DNA of 64,000 bases, taken from assembly GCA_032717465.1 (NCBI GenBank), contig CM064697.1:8687140-8751139 (forward strand), written 5' to 3'. The stretch is from Coenobita brevimanus. Its lineage: Eukaryota; Arthropoda; Malacostraca; Decapoda; Coenobitidae. The position numbers and the translations under genes are program-made. Every line of letters starts with the position of its first letter. Within the stretch, counting starts at the first letter, position 1. The notes under the pieces were generated by a model. That model had not been told where the DNA came from and did no database searches. It saw only the letters and a list, made by a program, of their open reading frames with translations. Below are positions 25,240 to 39,291 of the stretch, piece after piece.

Positions 25240-25774
25240 ACCCGTCCCCGGTAGTCATTTTAGTGCTGACGTATAAACACAATAGGATATCTCGTCAAAG
25301 ATGTCAATAATCACATTTGGTGTAAAGCGGGTAAAAATTTATGATTTTATGCACATTTGAAATTTTATGTCCGACCCACCTGACACTGACCCCCCCTAGC
25401 GCTAACTAGGGGGTGACCCCCCTGATGTAATGAGGCAGGTTATTGGATGCAAATTGAAAGATGCACCTTTAGGTTTTGGTTTCATGTCGATATGACGAAT
25501 TTGAAAGGTGTTATGGAGAACAAACCATTTTTTTTTAACTTTTTTTTTTTTTTTTTACATTATTTGGCCCTACAGCCTGGGCCTTGATCCAATTTAGCCC
25601 AAAATTTAATCATGTGATCATAGGTTATAGCCCATCATCCCTGTACTTTTAGTCAAAATCGCACCAGTAGTTTTTGCGTAAAGTTGTTAACAGACAGACA
25701 GATAGACAGACAAACAAAGACAAACCGAGTGAACACAATACCCGTCCCTGAGCCCCTCCAGGGCGGGGACGGGT
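25240..25774. mobile_element. ~535-bp non-autonomous element with 11-bp terminal inverted repeats (inferred)
   Basis: The left end ACCCGTCCCCG (25240-25250) is the exact reverse complement of the right end CGGGGACGGGT (25764-25774). The right end is also a hairpin with CCCGTCCC at 25741-25748. Inside are a perfect 8-bp stem CCCCCTAG/CTAGGGGG (25392-25399 and 25406-25413, 6-nt loop), a T-run near 25530-25557, and a GACAGACA/GACAAACA stretch at 25690-25725 before the right hairpin. There is no coding frame. The layout resembles short non-autonomous DNA or hairpin elements of invertebrates. I do not see a clear target-site duplication, so the boundaries and class are inference. Confidence 0.5.
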
Positions 25775-26118
25775 AATGAAGGCAATACTGTACACTGAGC
25801 GTTTTTAGTTCAAAAAGTATCTCCAAAACTGAACTAAATCGTCTGGAGATAGTACGAAAAGAAAAGGCGTCCATGTACTAGTGCACACTGAATATTTTGG
25901 GAAATTAAGAATAAATATTGTGTTTATAAAAAGCGTACATTAATTTTATACACTGAATACTTAATAATATCCAAACACACATACTCACATTTTATATACG
26001 CATAAAACACTAAGGTAAATAAAGGCAGGGTACATTTATATTCATTACACACATAAATACACAACCCTATTAATTATACACATAAAACGCATCAACTTAA
26101 ATGCAAAGAAGTCTCCCC

Positions 26119-26122
<4 letters not shown>

Positions 26123-26195
<73 letters not shown>

Positions 26196-26254
26196 TGAAC
26201 AAATAAAAATCACTATCATTACAAGGGCACCAACATCACACACACACACACTCA

Positions 26255-26319
<65 letters not shown>

Positions 26320-26361
26320 TAAACAAATAAAAATCACTATCATTACAAGCACCCTAACATG
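26123..26361. repeat. 124-bp tandem duplication of (CA)n plus flank
   Basis: CACGATGAACAAATAAAAAT starts at 26191 and CACGATAAACAAATAAAAAT at 26315. Both continue with CACTATCATTACAAG and both are preceded by long CA arrays (26123-26193 and 26238-26317). The offset is 124 bp and the flank copies differ by only a few bases and small indels. Confidence 0.92.
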
Positions 26362-26372
26362 CACCCCTTTCT

Positions 26373-26392
26373 TCTCTCTCTCTCTCTCTCTG

Positions 26393-26451
<59 letters not shown>
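26373..26451. repeat. (CT)n microsatellite
   Basis: CT array with TG interruptions near 26390-26400. Confidence 0.95.
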
Positions 26452-26453
<2 letters not shown>

Positions 26454-26539
26454 AACATTCCTTGGACCCAGCACAGAGAGAGGTAGAGACGGGTTCCAGG
26501 GATAGACAGTTATACCTATGGGGGACTGGTTTACCTATC

Positions 26540-26587
26540 ACCTCCCTTCCTACCTACCTCACCCATTCCTCTCTCCCCCTATCTCCT

Positions 26588-26630
<43 letters not shown>

Positions 26631-27125
26631 TGCCTTACCTGCCTTCCTTTCTCCCCAGCTCATTATTCCATCCATTCCTCTATGCATTTATCTGATCTCA
26701 CAACTCAACACCTTCCTTCCCCTCCTATCTCCAACTTCCCTTCGTCTTTATATATCTCCCTTCTTTCTCCATATATCCCTCCTTTCCCCCTTCCCTACAA
26801 ACCCCCCTCCATACCCCCGTACTTACGTAATTCATTCCTTCCTTGCATATCCCCCATATCGCCCCCCACTCCTTCAGTTCCCTCCACTTCTATGCATCTC
26901 TTTTTTCACAGTACCTACATATCTTCATCCTTCCCTCTATCTGTACACATTTCCCTACATCCCTACATATCTCACTTCTTCCCTCCACTTTTCTCTACTT
27001 TCCTCCCTCCATCCCAACATATCGCTCTTCTTCCCTCCAAGTTCTCTCCTTTTCTCCCTCCATCCCAAGTACATCTTCCTTCTTCCTTCCACTTTTCTCT
27101 CCTTTTCTCCCTCCCCCCCCCTCCG
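26540..27125. other. Pyrimidine-rich domain
   Basis: C/T-rich DNA with a CT array at 26591-26627 and repeated CATATCTCCCTCC-type words. Three overlapping + strand frames (up to 211 codons) are all low complexity, which is why I reject them as genes. Confidence 0.6.
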
Positions 27126-28020
27126 TGGCAGCCGTAGTCAAGGTGCAAGGTAAGGGTGCTACCTAAACCGGAATAAACCCGGGTTGTGTTTTGGCAGCGG
27201 GAGCCCCAACACCAGACCGCAAAGTGGGGGGCTTCCTAGGTGACAAAGTTAAAAGGTAGTACAGTTACGGTCAACAGTACCTTTACAAGTCTTCCTAGAG
27301 CCACGTGAGAAACATACAGGTATAGTTCTAGTTAATATTCCATTCACATGTCTGGGGTTTGGAACCAGTAAAGAAAGAGTGCCTGATGTGTCTAAAAGTT
27401 CCAAGTTAATACAACCAGATTTCTGAACTAGAGTGGGTTCCCCAGGTAATGAAGCAAAATCCCTTTATTTATTCAGGCTTCCGAACAGATCAAGCCAGGT
27501 TCCAACCCGTCTGAGTCTTCATGATCAGTTTATTAAGACTTTCGCAGGTTTTCTGGTTACAAGACGGTATTAAGCGGCTAGTGTCCCTCTCTGTATCTTC
27601 TAAGTCAGTAACCCCTTGACATTGCCTCGAAACGGCGTCAAAACCTAATGATACCTTGCATATGTAACCAACAATAACCAAGAGTTGGAGCGTCATTTCA
27701 TGTGTTCTGAGACTCAGGCATGTAAAGAATAAATGGCATAGGGGAAACATTCAGGAGAGGATTTATAATACCCGATAAAATGGTGCTGAGGTCATGGGTA
27801 CGGTACATTGAAACGTTGTTAGTTTCTTTATACTCTATTGAAACAATAACGAACCCTAATGAGGTAATTGTAGGTACGTTAGAGCTTCGTTTGACTTGAA
27901 TAATTTTGTATAACGAATAAACGTGTGCCGAAAATTAGACATTGATTTTTAAAACCGTATATGGATCTGGGATCCATCACCCCGTTTTTATTTGTTTGTC
28001 TATTCTATTATTCATTTTGC
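27126..28020. other. Unique sequence, no gene confirmed
   Basis: Array-free mixed DNA. On the minus strand, an 86-codon frame at 27490-27750 is followed within 30 bp by AATAAATAAA (27464-27473, minus strand), which could be a poly(A) signal. The frame has no recognised domain and the evidence is too thin to call a gene. Confidence 0.35.
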
Positions 28021-28029
28021 TTTCCCTCC

Positions 28030-28720
28030 CGACAGTCGCATAGGAGAAACGGAGACGTAGGGGTCGAGTGGCCCATGGGAGAGGTGGAGAGAAGGGTGAG
28101 ACAGGAATGTGTCTGGGGTGGGTAAGTAGGGAGGGAAGGGAGGGAGGGGGAGAGGAAAGGAGGGGAGGGAGGGAGAGGAGCGTGAGAGGGCGGGTCATGT
28201 TAGCGAAGGGAGCGTAAATTGGAGTTCTGGGAGGGAGGTGGGGAGAGAAGGAGGAGGAGAGGACGACTATGTTAGAGGAAGTAGGAGGGATAAGAGAAGG
28301 AGAATGAAGGGACTAGAGAATGAGGAGGGGAAGGACCAGAGAAGCTGGTGAAGGCAACGTGAGGAGAAGTAGGAGAGACTTGGAGTAGATAAAGGACTAG
28401 GAAAGGGGAAGAAGGAGTAAGGGTGACGGGAGGGAGTTAGAATAGCCAGGAAAAGGGAAGGGACAGAGAGTAAGGTATTGGGGAGAGGAAAGAAAAACTC
28501 AGATGGAACAGAGAGAGAATGGGGGGATAAGAGGTGTGGCGGAAGAGGTGAAGAAACAGAATGGAGGACGGGGAACTAAACGAAAAAAGGACTAATGGAT
28601 GTGAGAGAAAAATGTTTGCCTCTGAAAAGCCTGGTGTGGGAGGCCAAAGAATAAAGTGGAAAGAGGAGAGAATAGGGAGGAAAAATTATGTGACAAATGA
28701 GAAAGAGGGAAATGGCTAAA
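28030..28720. other. Purine-rich domain
   Basis: G/A-rich + strand, built of GGAGAGG, GGAGGG and GAAGGAG words without an obvious fixed period. No gene. Confidence 0.6.
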
Positions 28721-28776
28721 GGTGACAGGAAAATAATGCTGACTATGGCTAATGGCAGGAGAAAATGTGGCCTTGA

Positions 28777-29083
<307 letters not shown>

Positions 29084-29589
29084 GTGTGAAGTACTCCAAG
29101 GACGGCGTGTAAAGTGAAATTTATGGAAGGAGTCTTGAGTGTGGAAAATATGGGCGCTCAAGAAGGGTGGGAGTCAAGGATGTTCTTAGCCTCACCCAAG
29201 GACGCAGCTCTTGAGGAAAACGGATCCATAGTATCTATTTATTTATTCATTTATTTATTGACGCAAGAACAGAGATTAGCATGGACAGGAAGGGGATGCA
29301 TCGAGCTTTTTTTCTCTCTTTTTATTTTTCTCTCTCTTTTTTTTTGGCGGGGGGGAGGGGTTGCCCGATAATTTTCCCTTTCCTTTCTTTCTTCCAAACT
29401 GATGAAACATACAACTATTTATATATATTTTTTTAACTGCTCACTCACATTATTAATGAAGTTATCAAAGGCGTTCCGGCACACTAATAAGCTGTTCCTT
29501 TTTTTTTTCTTTTTTTTTTCACTCCCCCTCTTGCTCTTCCTGTCAGCATATTGGGCCTATTGGAAACCCCACTTCTTTTAGCTCAGAAG

Positions 29590-29830
29590 CCCTATTGTAG
29601 GCACTCCCTCAATAACCATCCCTCCTAACCTAACTCCCATATCTCCCTCTTAGCCTCCCCAACTAACCTCCAATCCCCTCTCCTAAACTCACCCCAAATC
29701 CTCTCTTAAACTACGTAACTCCCAAATCTCCCTCCTAACCTCCCTAACTAACCCCTAACCTAACTCCTAACTTCCCCAACTAACCCCCAGCCCCCACCTA
29801 CCCAAACCCTCACCTCCCCCTCCTGACCCC
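29590..29830. repeat. Degenerate C-rich CTAAC repeat
   Basis: Words such as CTCCTAACCTAACTCCC, CCCAACTAACC and CCTAACTAACCCC recur irregularly. They resemble decayed CCTAA-type sequence mixed with CTCC, but no fixed period is visible. Confidence 0.5.
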
Positions 29831-30029
29831 CTTTGGCGTCAGTGGCAGAGACGCAGGTTACTTGGTGGGCATGGAGGCGGCCCAGCACAATGGCCAATAA
29901 CAATTTATGGCCTCAGTTTTACTATATATTTATGCATTTTCACCTCTTTTTTTTCCCTCACCCACCCACAAACACACACACACAACTTCCGCTAACCCAG
30001 CCTACCTGACTAATTCTCTGTAGTACTCG

Positions 30030-30240
30030 CATTTGCTGTGTAGCCTCATTTTGTTACCCTGCTTTAATTTTAATAGTTTTCATTATTATCATTTACTTTA
30101 CATCATTATTATCACATCTGACATCATCATTACCAGCAGCACCACTAAATTTGTCTTCTTCATCCAAATTCTTCTTCATCATCATCATCATCACCATCAT
30201 CATCATTATCACACCATCATTACCAACATATCAACATCAG
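30030..30240. repeat. Imperfect ATC/CAT trinucleotide-rich stretch
   Basis: Scattered ATT/ATC words from 30080 become a CATCAT array with CACC interruptions at 30173-30212. Confidence 0.75.
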
Positions 30241-31010
30241 TACAAACAAATTTCCCACTTCTGTGACTAGAATTTCGAAACAGGTAAAGGCGAACAGAAA
30301 AGTAGGAGAGACAGTCATGGTACACAGTGAAATGAATCAAACATTCTGTCTCCTACAGTCACTTCTTCATCCCCCTTCAGCTATCACTCACTGGTAACTT
30401 ACATCCTTATATTATAAAAATTATGGCTCTGTATCTACCGTCCTTTACTGGAGACAAGGAGTTAATATAGGACTGCATTTAACACTTCTGCTGTAGAACC
30501 TTTTCCCTTCTGTTTAGCATAGCAGTTGCGCTGCCCTCTGTATTATTTTGCCGATCTCGTAATTCTCTTTCTTTGTGTCTGCTTTTCAATGTAAACATAG
30601 AAATATTAAGTAATTTTGTCACTAATGACGCTCCCGGCTCTAGGCACTGGCTAAGCAGTCCGTTTCCTGAGATCCAGCAGTATTACATGCCATCGGAGCT
30701 AGTACCCACCGTCCATACTGAATTCATGCTAGAATACATGTTAGGTGTGACAGTATTTGTGAGAGTATTTTTATGACATGTATGAAGGTCCTGTAGAGCT
30801 TCCGTAAAAATTTATAAAAAAATCATATCGCCATACCGTTCTCTGCCCCGGTCTGGGACTTCCCTAGAGTCTTTTCGGACAACAGTAAGCCACTCGACCA
30901 ACTGACAATCTCTTCTTAAACGTGAGTAATAATCTAATGTTTGACACAAGAATAAAAGAATGAAAATAGCTTCATCTCCCTCTTTCTCCTCAAACTTTTT
31001 CTAGTTCATG
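30241..31010. other. Unique sequence, no gene recognised
   Basis: Array-free mixed-composition DNA. A 67-codon + frame at 30573-30776 lacks any recognisable motif. Confidence 0.45.
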
Positions 31011-31017
31011 TTCCTTA

Positions 31018-31518
31018 ATATTCTCTCTCTCTCTCTCTCTCTCTCCTTTTACGGGGTCAAAAAGGGGTTACAAGACGACACATCTGTATCAACACATTCC
31101 CTTTCTCTCTCTCCCTTTAACTTCCCTTCTGATCTCTTCTTCCTCTGAGTTACTTCCTCTTAAATCCTGCTCTTCCTCTTTCTTACTCCCTTCCCGATCC
31201 TTCTCTTCCTCTTCTGATCCTCTTTTCCTCTGTGTTAATGTCTTTCTAATCCTTTTCTTTCCTCACTCTTCTTTCCACCTTAAACTCTTCCTCTCTTTAT
31301 CTCTCTTCCTGGTCATTCTCTTCCTTGTTCCTGTCTTGCTTCTAGTCCTCTTCTTCCTTCTACTCCTATTTCTTATTTCTTTTCTCTCCTTAATTCTTGT
31401 CTTCCTTTTACACCCTTCCCAGTTGCTAATTTATCTTTGTTTCTCTGCTGACGTCTTCCATATTCATTCCTTTTCTTATATGTTCGCTTAATATATATTT
31501 CAGATTTCTTGTCCTTCT

Positions 31519-31562
<44 letters not shown>

Positions 31563-31700
31563 AAATTCGTTTTTCTTGATGATAATTTCCAAATACCTCT
31601 CTTCCTGCCCCTTTTAGTTTTTCTTTCATCTCTTTTCCATTTACTTCCTGTTTTATTCCTATCTTTCTACTTCCTTATTCTCTACTTCGTTTGAAAGAAA
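31018..31700. other. Pyrimidine-rich domain with two (CT)n arrays
   Basis: CT arrays at 31020-31045 and 31521-31560 within T/C-rich sequence. It flips to purine-rich near 31690. Confidence 0.65.
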
Positions 31701-31826
31701 TGGTAAATATGATGAATAAAGTGGCAAGAAATAAAAAACGAATAACAGAAGAAAAGCTGAAAACAGGAAGGTAGTTCGGTGTTAAAAATGGGCAAGGTGA
31801 TAGATAGGAATAAAAAAGACTGTAAC

Positions 31827-31829
<3 letters not shown>

Positions 31830-31871
<42 letters not shown>
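31830..31871. repeat. (GA)n microsatellite
   Basis: About 20 GA units. Confidence 0.96.
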
Positions 31872-31875
<4 letters not shown>

Positions 31876-32037
31876 CTCTCCCACATTTTTAGCTGTTTTC
31901 ACACCCCCACCCCCTCTAGCCCCTTCTAACTAGTTCCGCAGCCTCGCCCCCTTAACCCTCCCCCCCAACCATTTCTTCACCTCGTTTTCTCGTGTTGACA
32001 GACGCCTGGCTACTGTTTGAGAGCGGTGGGAACTGAA

Positions 32038-32180
32038 TCTAACCCAACCTAAAGTACTATAACCTAACCTAACCTAATATAACCTAATGTGTCCTAACTT
32101 AACCTAATGTAGCCTGACCTAACCTACCCTAACCTACCCTACCTTGACCTAATGTACTCGTAACCTAACCTATCTTGCCC
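32038..32180 (-). repeat. Interstitial telomere-like (CCTAA)n, degenerate
   Basis: CCTAA units, many adjacent (TAACCTAACCTAACCTAAT near 32060), are interspersed with single-base variants such as CCTAAT, CCTAACTT and CCTACC, on about 140 bp. On the minus strand this is TTAGG, the usual arthropod telomere motif. Its degeneracy and the ordinary sequence on both sides mean an internal relic, not a chromosome end. Confidence 0.75.
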
Positions 32181-32269
32181 GGATCAGAAGAGAACCCAAA
32201 GAAGTATGTCTTAATTCAGCGTAACCAAAGCTAATCTAAACAAACCTACGCTGCCTCTTCAGTTCTTCT

Positions 32270-32965
32270 TCCCATATTCAATTTCTCATTTACCCACAAT
32301 CCTTCTTCACCTCCCTCCCCTCCACTGCCCACAGTCCCATCCCACCACCACCACGGCCACCACTTCCACCACCACCTCATCCTGATCCTCCCCTGTCCGA
32401 CAAATCCCTTACACTTCCCATTCTCTTCTCTTTTACCCACACTACCTCTCCATTTCTCTTCTCATTCCTAACTCGCAATCACCTTTCACACCTTCCTCCC
32501 CCATCTTTCCCCTGCCCTAACCTCAATTTCCCTGGCCGTACCCACAATCTCAGACATCTCAGTCTCCCCTATCCACAAACCTCCTAGCTCCACCTACCTC
32601 CCCATCCTGACTTACGGACAATCTTTCACTACTCCTTTGTCCACAAGCTCTCTAGCCCTACTCACAATCCACCCCTTGTTCACCTCACCATCCTCTTCTA
32701 CCTACAATTCCCCTTCTCTTACAATCTCCCACCACTTACTCCCCTACCCACGTTTCCCCCCTGACCTACCCACTGAATTCATTAACCCTCAGCCCTACCC
32801 ACAATCCCTTATCCCTACCCACTATCCCCCTAACCCTACCCACAATCCCCATCCCCCTGCACCTTCCCCTTCCAACAATCCCTTCATTCCTCTATCCACA
32901 ACCCTCCAGCCCTATCCACAAACCCCCTAGCCCTATCCACAATCCCCCACCACCTCCCCCTTCCA
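32270..32965. repeat. Degenerate C-rich ~20-bp repeat (CCCTACCCACAATCCC-like)
   Basis: CCCTACCCACAATCCC and variants such as CCCTATCCACAAACCCCC recur, most clearly at about 32790-32860 and 32895-32950, at intervals near 20 bp. Weaker copies extend back to about 32530. A few CACCAC triplets lie near 32341-32375. Confidence 0.6.
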
Positions 32966-33069
32966 CTGTGAAATGAAAAAACGATAAAACTTTGTGCTAT
33001 CGTCCTTGAGGGTTGTTGACGTAAATTGCCTCCTGTCTTATCGCACGTCTGGTGATACCGCTCGGCCGC

Positions 33070-35590
<2,521 letters not shown>

Positions 35591-35735
35591 CTAAAGGGAA
35601 ATATGTATAGACTTCATCAGAGGGGCCATACTAGAGGCTTTGGTCCCTAAGAAGTGGTCGTGTTGGTAATATTGGCGAAGGGGGAAGGGGAAAATACGGA
35701 GGGAAGAGAGGCTGACATAGAAGAAATAAAAGAGT

Positions 35736-35820
35736 GAGGAAGACAGTGGAGGGAGGAAGACAGCGGAGGGAGGAAGGCAGAGGACGGAGGAAGACAGAGG
35801 AGGGAGGAAGGCAGAGGAGA
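35736..35820. repeat. 17-bp purine minisatellite, 5 copies
   Basis: GAGGAAG starts at 35736, 35753, 35770, 35787 and 35804 (exact 17-bp period). The unit alternates between GAGGAAGACAG and GAGGAAGGCAG. Confidence 0.88.
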
Positions 35821-36569
35821 TAAAGGAGGGAGGTGAGGCAGAGGAGAAGGAGGAAATAAACGATAGAGGAGAGGTAAAGAGGAAGAAAATAATGGAGGGA
35901 GAAGAAACAAAGGTTGGCATACACAATGGAGGAAAGGCTGTGAGGGATATTATAAAGGAGGGAGGAAGAGGCAGAGGGCATGGAAATATAGGAGAGACGA
36001 GTAGCAGAAAGGAAGGAAATGCACGCGGGGTGGGAACAGCGGGAGGGATGGCAAAGACAGAGGAAAGGAGGAATGAGAAAAGAAAGGAGGGAGAAAAGGC
36101 AATTGAGGAAACACAGGGTGGAAAGTAGGGAAGGGAGGGGAAAAGGGGACACGACAACATTAACCATGGAGAGGAGGCAGCAAGGGAGAAAAGACAGGGA
36201 AATAAGAAAGGAGGAAGGGCAGGAAGGGAGAAATGTTGGGAGGTAGGTAAGGAGGAAGGAAAAACAGGGAGGGAGGGAAAAGTGCGGGAGGTAATAGGAC
36301 GCAGATGTGCACGGGAGGAATGAAAAAAGGGAAAATAGAAATGAAAGACAGCACTAGAAGAAAGGCAAGGGGGGTGAGGAAAAGGAGGACGAAAGACAAA
36401 GGAAGTGCATGGAGGGAGAGACAAAAAAAATTGTGAGGAAGAAAAATGGAACGTAATAAAACAAATGATGTACGAGGAAGGAAGGAAGGAAGGAAGGCAG
36501 GAAGGAAGGAGACCAAATTTGCCTCCTAATATAGACGTTTCAGCCATACTGACTCAGGAGGAAGCGCTT

Positions 36570-36602
<33 letters not shown>

Positions 36603-36640
36603 CACAAAGAAGATTCAAGACGTGATCAATACTACAATTT

Positions 36641-36755
36641 GTTCACTTTAATTTGGCAGGGATTTTCGTCCTTCTGCAATTTATTTCCCGTAGCTCAGTG
36701 ACAGAAGACAATGGCGCGGCTCCAAACCATTTCCATAGCATTTCTTCGGAACAGG
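36641..36755 (+). repeat. Dispersed repeat (family Q), copy 1
   Basis: The segment from TTCACTTTAATTTGGC through GATTTTCGTCCTTCTGCA to ATAGCATTTCTTCGG aligns along its length (roughly three-quarters identical by eye) with 45043-45153 in the same orientation. It is an uncharacterised interspersed repeat embedded in a purine domain. Confidence 0.7.
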
Positions 36756-37080
36756 AAAGAGGGAATGGGAAAGGGAGGAGGAGGAGGAGGAGGAGGAGGA
36801 GGAGGAGGAATAAAGATATCAACTTGGGTACGAAAAGTTTTAGAGAATGAGGCAACAAAAAAAATAATAATAATGGACAGGAAAAAAAAAAACAATCAAG
36901 ATGGAGAGAGGGTGGGTCTGGGTCTTAGGAGGGAGAAGCTCATGGTGGCTAAGGCGATGCTGCTTCTGTACAGGCGAGGGAGAAAGGGAGGAGAAAGAAA
37001 GGGGGTGGGGTGATGAGGGAATGACTCGAGAAAAAGCATAGAACGAAGAGAAGCAAGGTGGTGATGAGAGAAAAAACAGA

Positions 37081-37640
37081 AACGGACGATAACTATTAGC
37101 TAAAAATTGCACCTTGAAAATACTTAAAAAAAAAAAATCCCCAAACCTTCTGTCTAGCAATCCCTTGTAGCCAATACGCATACAAACATAGATCAAGAAA
37201 TTAAAAAAAAAAAAAAACGAGGGAAGCAAGACAGGAAAATATAAAAGACGAAAACCTTTAAAGAAACATACTAACACAGTTCCAAAGCCGTCCGTCTCAG
37301 CAACGCTTTTTGGCCAATCAGCTAAAGGGAATACAACACACAACAACGAAGAGACGGAGGACGTACATGAAAACACAAAGGAATTCTACTTTTAACGAAA
37401 CACTGCATATCCATATAATCCTTAAGTCCCTCTATACCATTCAACTAAATAGAACTAATCAGAAAATGACAGTTACTTACCAGACGCCCCTTCTGCTGGC
37501 TTACTGGACGGCCCTGAAAATAGAGAAGCGTATGAGGCACGAACCCCAGAGAAAGCTAATGGTGAATCTAAAAGCATAATGACAGTGTTCCGACGAACTA
37601 CATGCTCTCTCTGTTTACTTTCCGGTCGGCTTGCTCAACA
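37081..37640. other. Unique sequence, no gene recognised
   Basis: Mixed DNA with A-runs near 37120 and 37203. An 89-codon + frame at 37310-37579 has no recognised motif. Confidence 0.45.
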
Positions 37641-37955
37641 TAAAGGAGGGGATCAGAGAGAAAAGAAAGAAATGAGATGGGAACGGAGTGAAAGGAGAGG
37701 GACAGGGAAAATGGTGGCGAAGGGAAGAAGAAAATACATAAGGAAGCAGGAGAGAACTCACAGATGTTGGAAATGATGATGATGATGATGATAAAGAAAC
37801 CAGGAAAATGAGGGAAGAGAAGACTAAGACGATGGTGGAAAGAAAAAATGAACTGTAAGAGAGAAAATACGGAATTACGAAAATGTTGCAAATTGAAAAA
37901 CATTAGGGAAAGGAGGAAGTAGAGGGAGCTGGGAAGGGGAAGAGAAGATGAGGAG
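37640..37955. other. Purine-rich stretch with short (GAT)n
   Basis: G/A-rich, with six GAT units at about 37774-37791. Confidence 0.55.
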
Positions 37956-37959
37956 ATAA

Positions 37960-38255
37960 GGGGAGGGCTGAGAAAGGGGAAGTTAAAAGGCTGACTAAGG
38001 GGGGGTTAAGGACCTGAGTAGTGGGGAGTTAAGGATGGTGGCTGACAAAGGGGAAGTTCAGAATCAGACCAAAGGGACTATGAGACTGAGTATGGGAAGT
38101 TAAGGGGCTGACTATGGGAAGTTAAGGGGGATGGATAAGGGGAATTAAGGAGGTTCGCTAAGGGGAATTAAGAGATTGGCTAAGGGGAGTTAAGGGGGCT
38201 GGCTAAGGGAATTAAGGGGGCTAGCTAAGAGGAGTTAAGGGGGCTATGCTGGAAG
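37960..38255. repeat. Degenerate ~23-25-bp minisatellite (GGCTAAGGGGAGTTAAGGGG)
   Basis: Words such as GGGAAGTTAAGGGGCTGACT, GGGGAATTAAGGAGG and GGCTAAGGGGAGTTAAGGGG repeat about ten times. They are cleanest between 38095 and 38245 and more degenerate to the left. Confidence 0.75.
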
Positions 38256-38325
38256 GCTTGGGCGGCACCTGGTTAATTAGATAAGAGCCTAGACGCATCA
38301 CATTAAGGAAGGCGGGATGAAGGGG

Positions 38326-38329
<4 letters not shown>

Positions 38330-38385
<56 letters not shown>

Positions 38386-38536
38386 AAAAGAGAAATTAAG
38401 GACTTGGCAACATTTACTTCAAGAGCCAGGCCTTACTTAACCTTGAGAGAGAGAGAGAGAGTTATCTTGCATGAGGCTACGTTTTTATTTAATTAATCCT
38501 CGTTTGTTGCACATGTAGAAGTCTTGGGTTAGTCTT

Positions 38537-38587
<51 letters not shown>

Positions 38588-38668
38588 GTATGCTTGTCTT
38601 TCTACACCTACCTACCAATCTACCTACCTGCCTGCCTACCTACCTACCTACCTACCTACCTATCCATT
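38330..38668. repeat. (CT)n, (GA)n and (CTAC)n microsatellite cluster
   Basis: CT at 38330-38382, GA at 38443-38462, CT at 38541-38584, and CTAC/CTGC tetranucleotides at 38606-38668. Confidence 0.93.
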
Positions 38669-39167
38669 TATCTTTCTTTCACTCTTTTTCTTTCTTTATT
38701 TCTTTCATACAATCCCAAAAAGGACTGAACTGAACTGATTCACAAAATACCTTTCTATAATTTCCCTCCATAACGTAGCTATAATTTACACGGATATTAT
38801 TATGCAATCTCTTTCCTTTGTCTTTCCGTCCTCCCCCCCAAAAGAAAAATAGTAATGGCCAGGGTCTGATCATGTTTTTTTTTTTTTTTTATGTCATAGC
38901 TGGCTGGGAGTAGGAAGAAAGGATAATTTTTTTTTTTTTTTGCCGGCGGGGGAGGAGGAGGTTCTAAGAGTAACTACTGTCATAGCAACCAGGAGCGTTA
39001 CCGAAAACGTTTTAGGGCTAACTATGGAATTATTTACTTTTTCTTTTAACACAGATTTCATACGGTGGTGCTACAGAGTTTTCCTGTCCTGTTTGCTTTC
39101 CTTTGTATTCTGTTGTATTCCTCTGAGTCAACTTCCTTCAGTGATACAACGTCTAACTTAATTTTTC

Positions 39168-39290
39168 TATCTCCAGACGAATTTACTAAGCTCCTAAGAC
39201 TTCTCCATATAGAAGGATTAAATAATGCTGTATTACACCTCTGCACTACTAACGGTCTTGCATAAGCCGAATACAGTCGTCTTAAGGGAA
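39168..39290. repeat. Palindromic family P, copy with both cores
   Basis: Reverse core CTCCAGACGAATTTACTAAG at 39171-39190 and forward core GCCGAATACAGTCGTCTTAAG at 39266-39286, about 95 bp apart. The forward core abuts the 54/55-bp array that begins at 39292. Confidence 0.6.
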
Positions 39291-39291
39291 T

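Larger units (their letters stand above)
25004..25865. repeat. Palindromic family P, copy split by insertions
   Basis: Interior motif TTAACCTCTTTAGCACGAGG at 25004-25023 and reverse core CAGACGATGGTGTTCAGC at 25056-25073 lie on the left. The matching forward core ACTGAACTAAATCGTCTGG lies at 25829-25847. Unsplit copies have cores 85-110 bp apart. Here the gap is about 770 bp, but subtracting the AAT array (25087-25215) and the 535-bp element (25240-25774) restores a normal spacing. Confidence 0.55.
35650..37080. other. Purine-rich domain
   Basis: G/A-rich + strand facing the preceding pyrimidine domain across about 60 bp. It contains GGAA units at 36477-36511, a GA array at 36575-36602 and a GGA array at 36774-36810. 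Frames up to 318 codons on the minus strand are artefacts. Confidence 0.65.

Noticed and set aside
27464..27750. Minus-strand 86-codon frame with a nearby AATAAATAAA as a possible terminal exon
   Set aside because: No recognised domain, no splice context I can defend, and an AATAAA-like word is common in this DNA. It is worth an RNA-seq look only.
32038..32180. True chromosome end
   Set aside because: The CCTAA units are degenerate and flanked by tens of kilobases of ordinary sequence on both sides.
35591..36547. 318-codon minus-strand frame
   Set aside because: Shadow of the purine-rich domain; it includes a translated 17-bp minisatellite and no motif.
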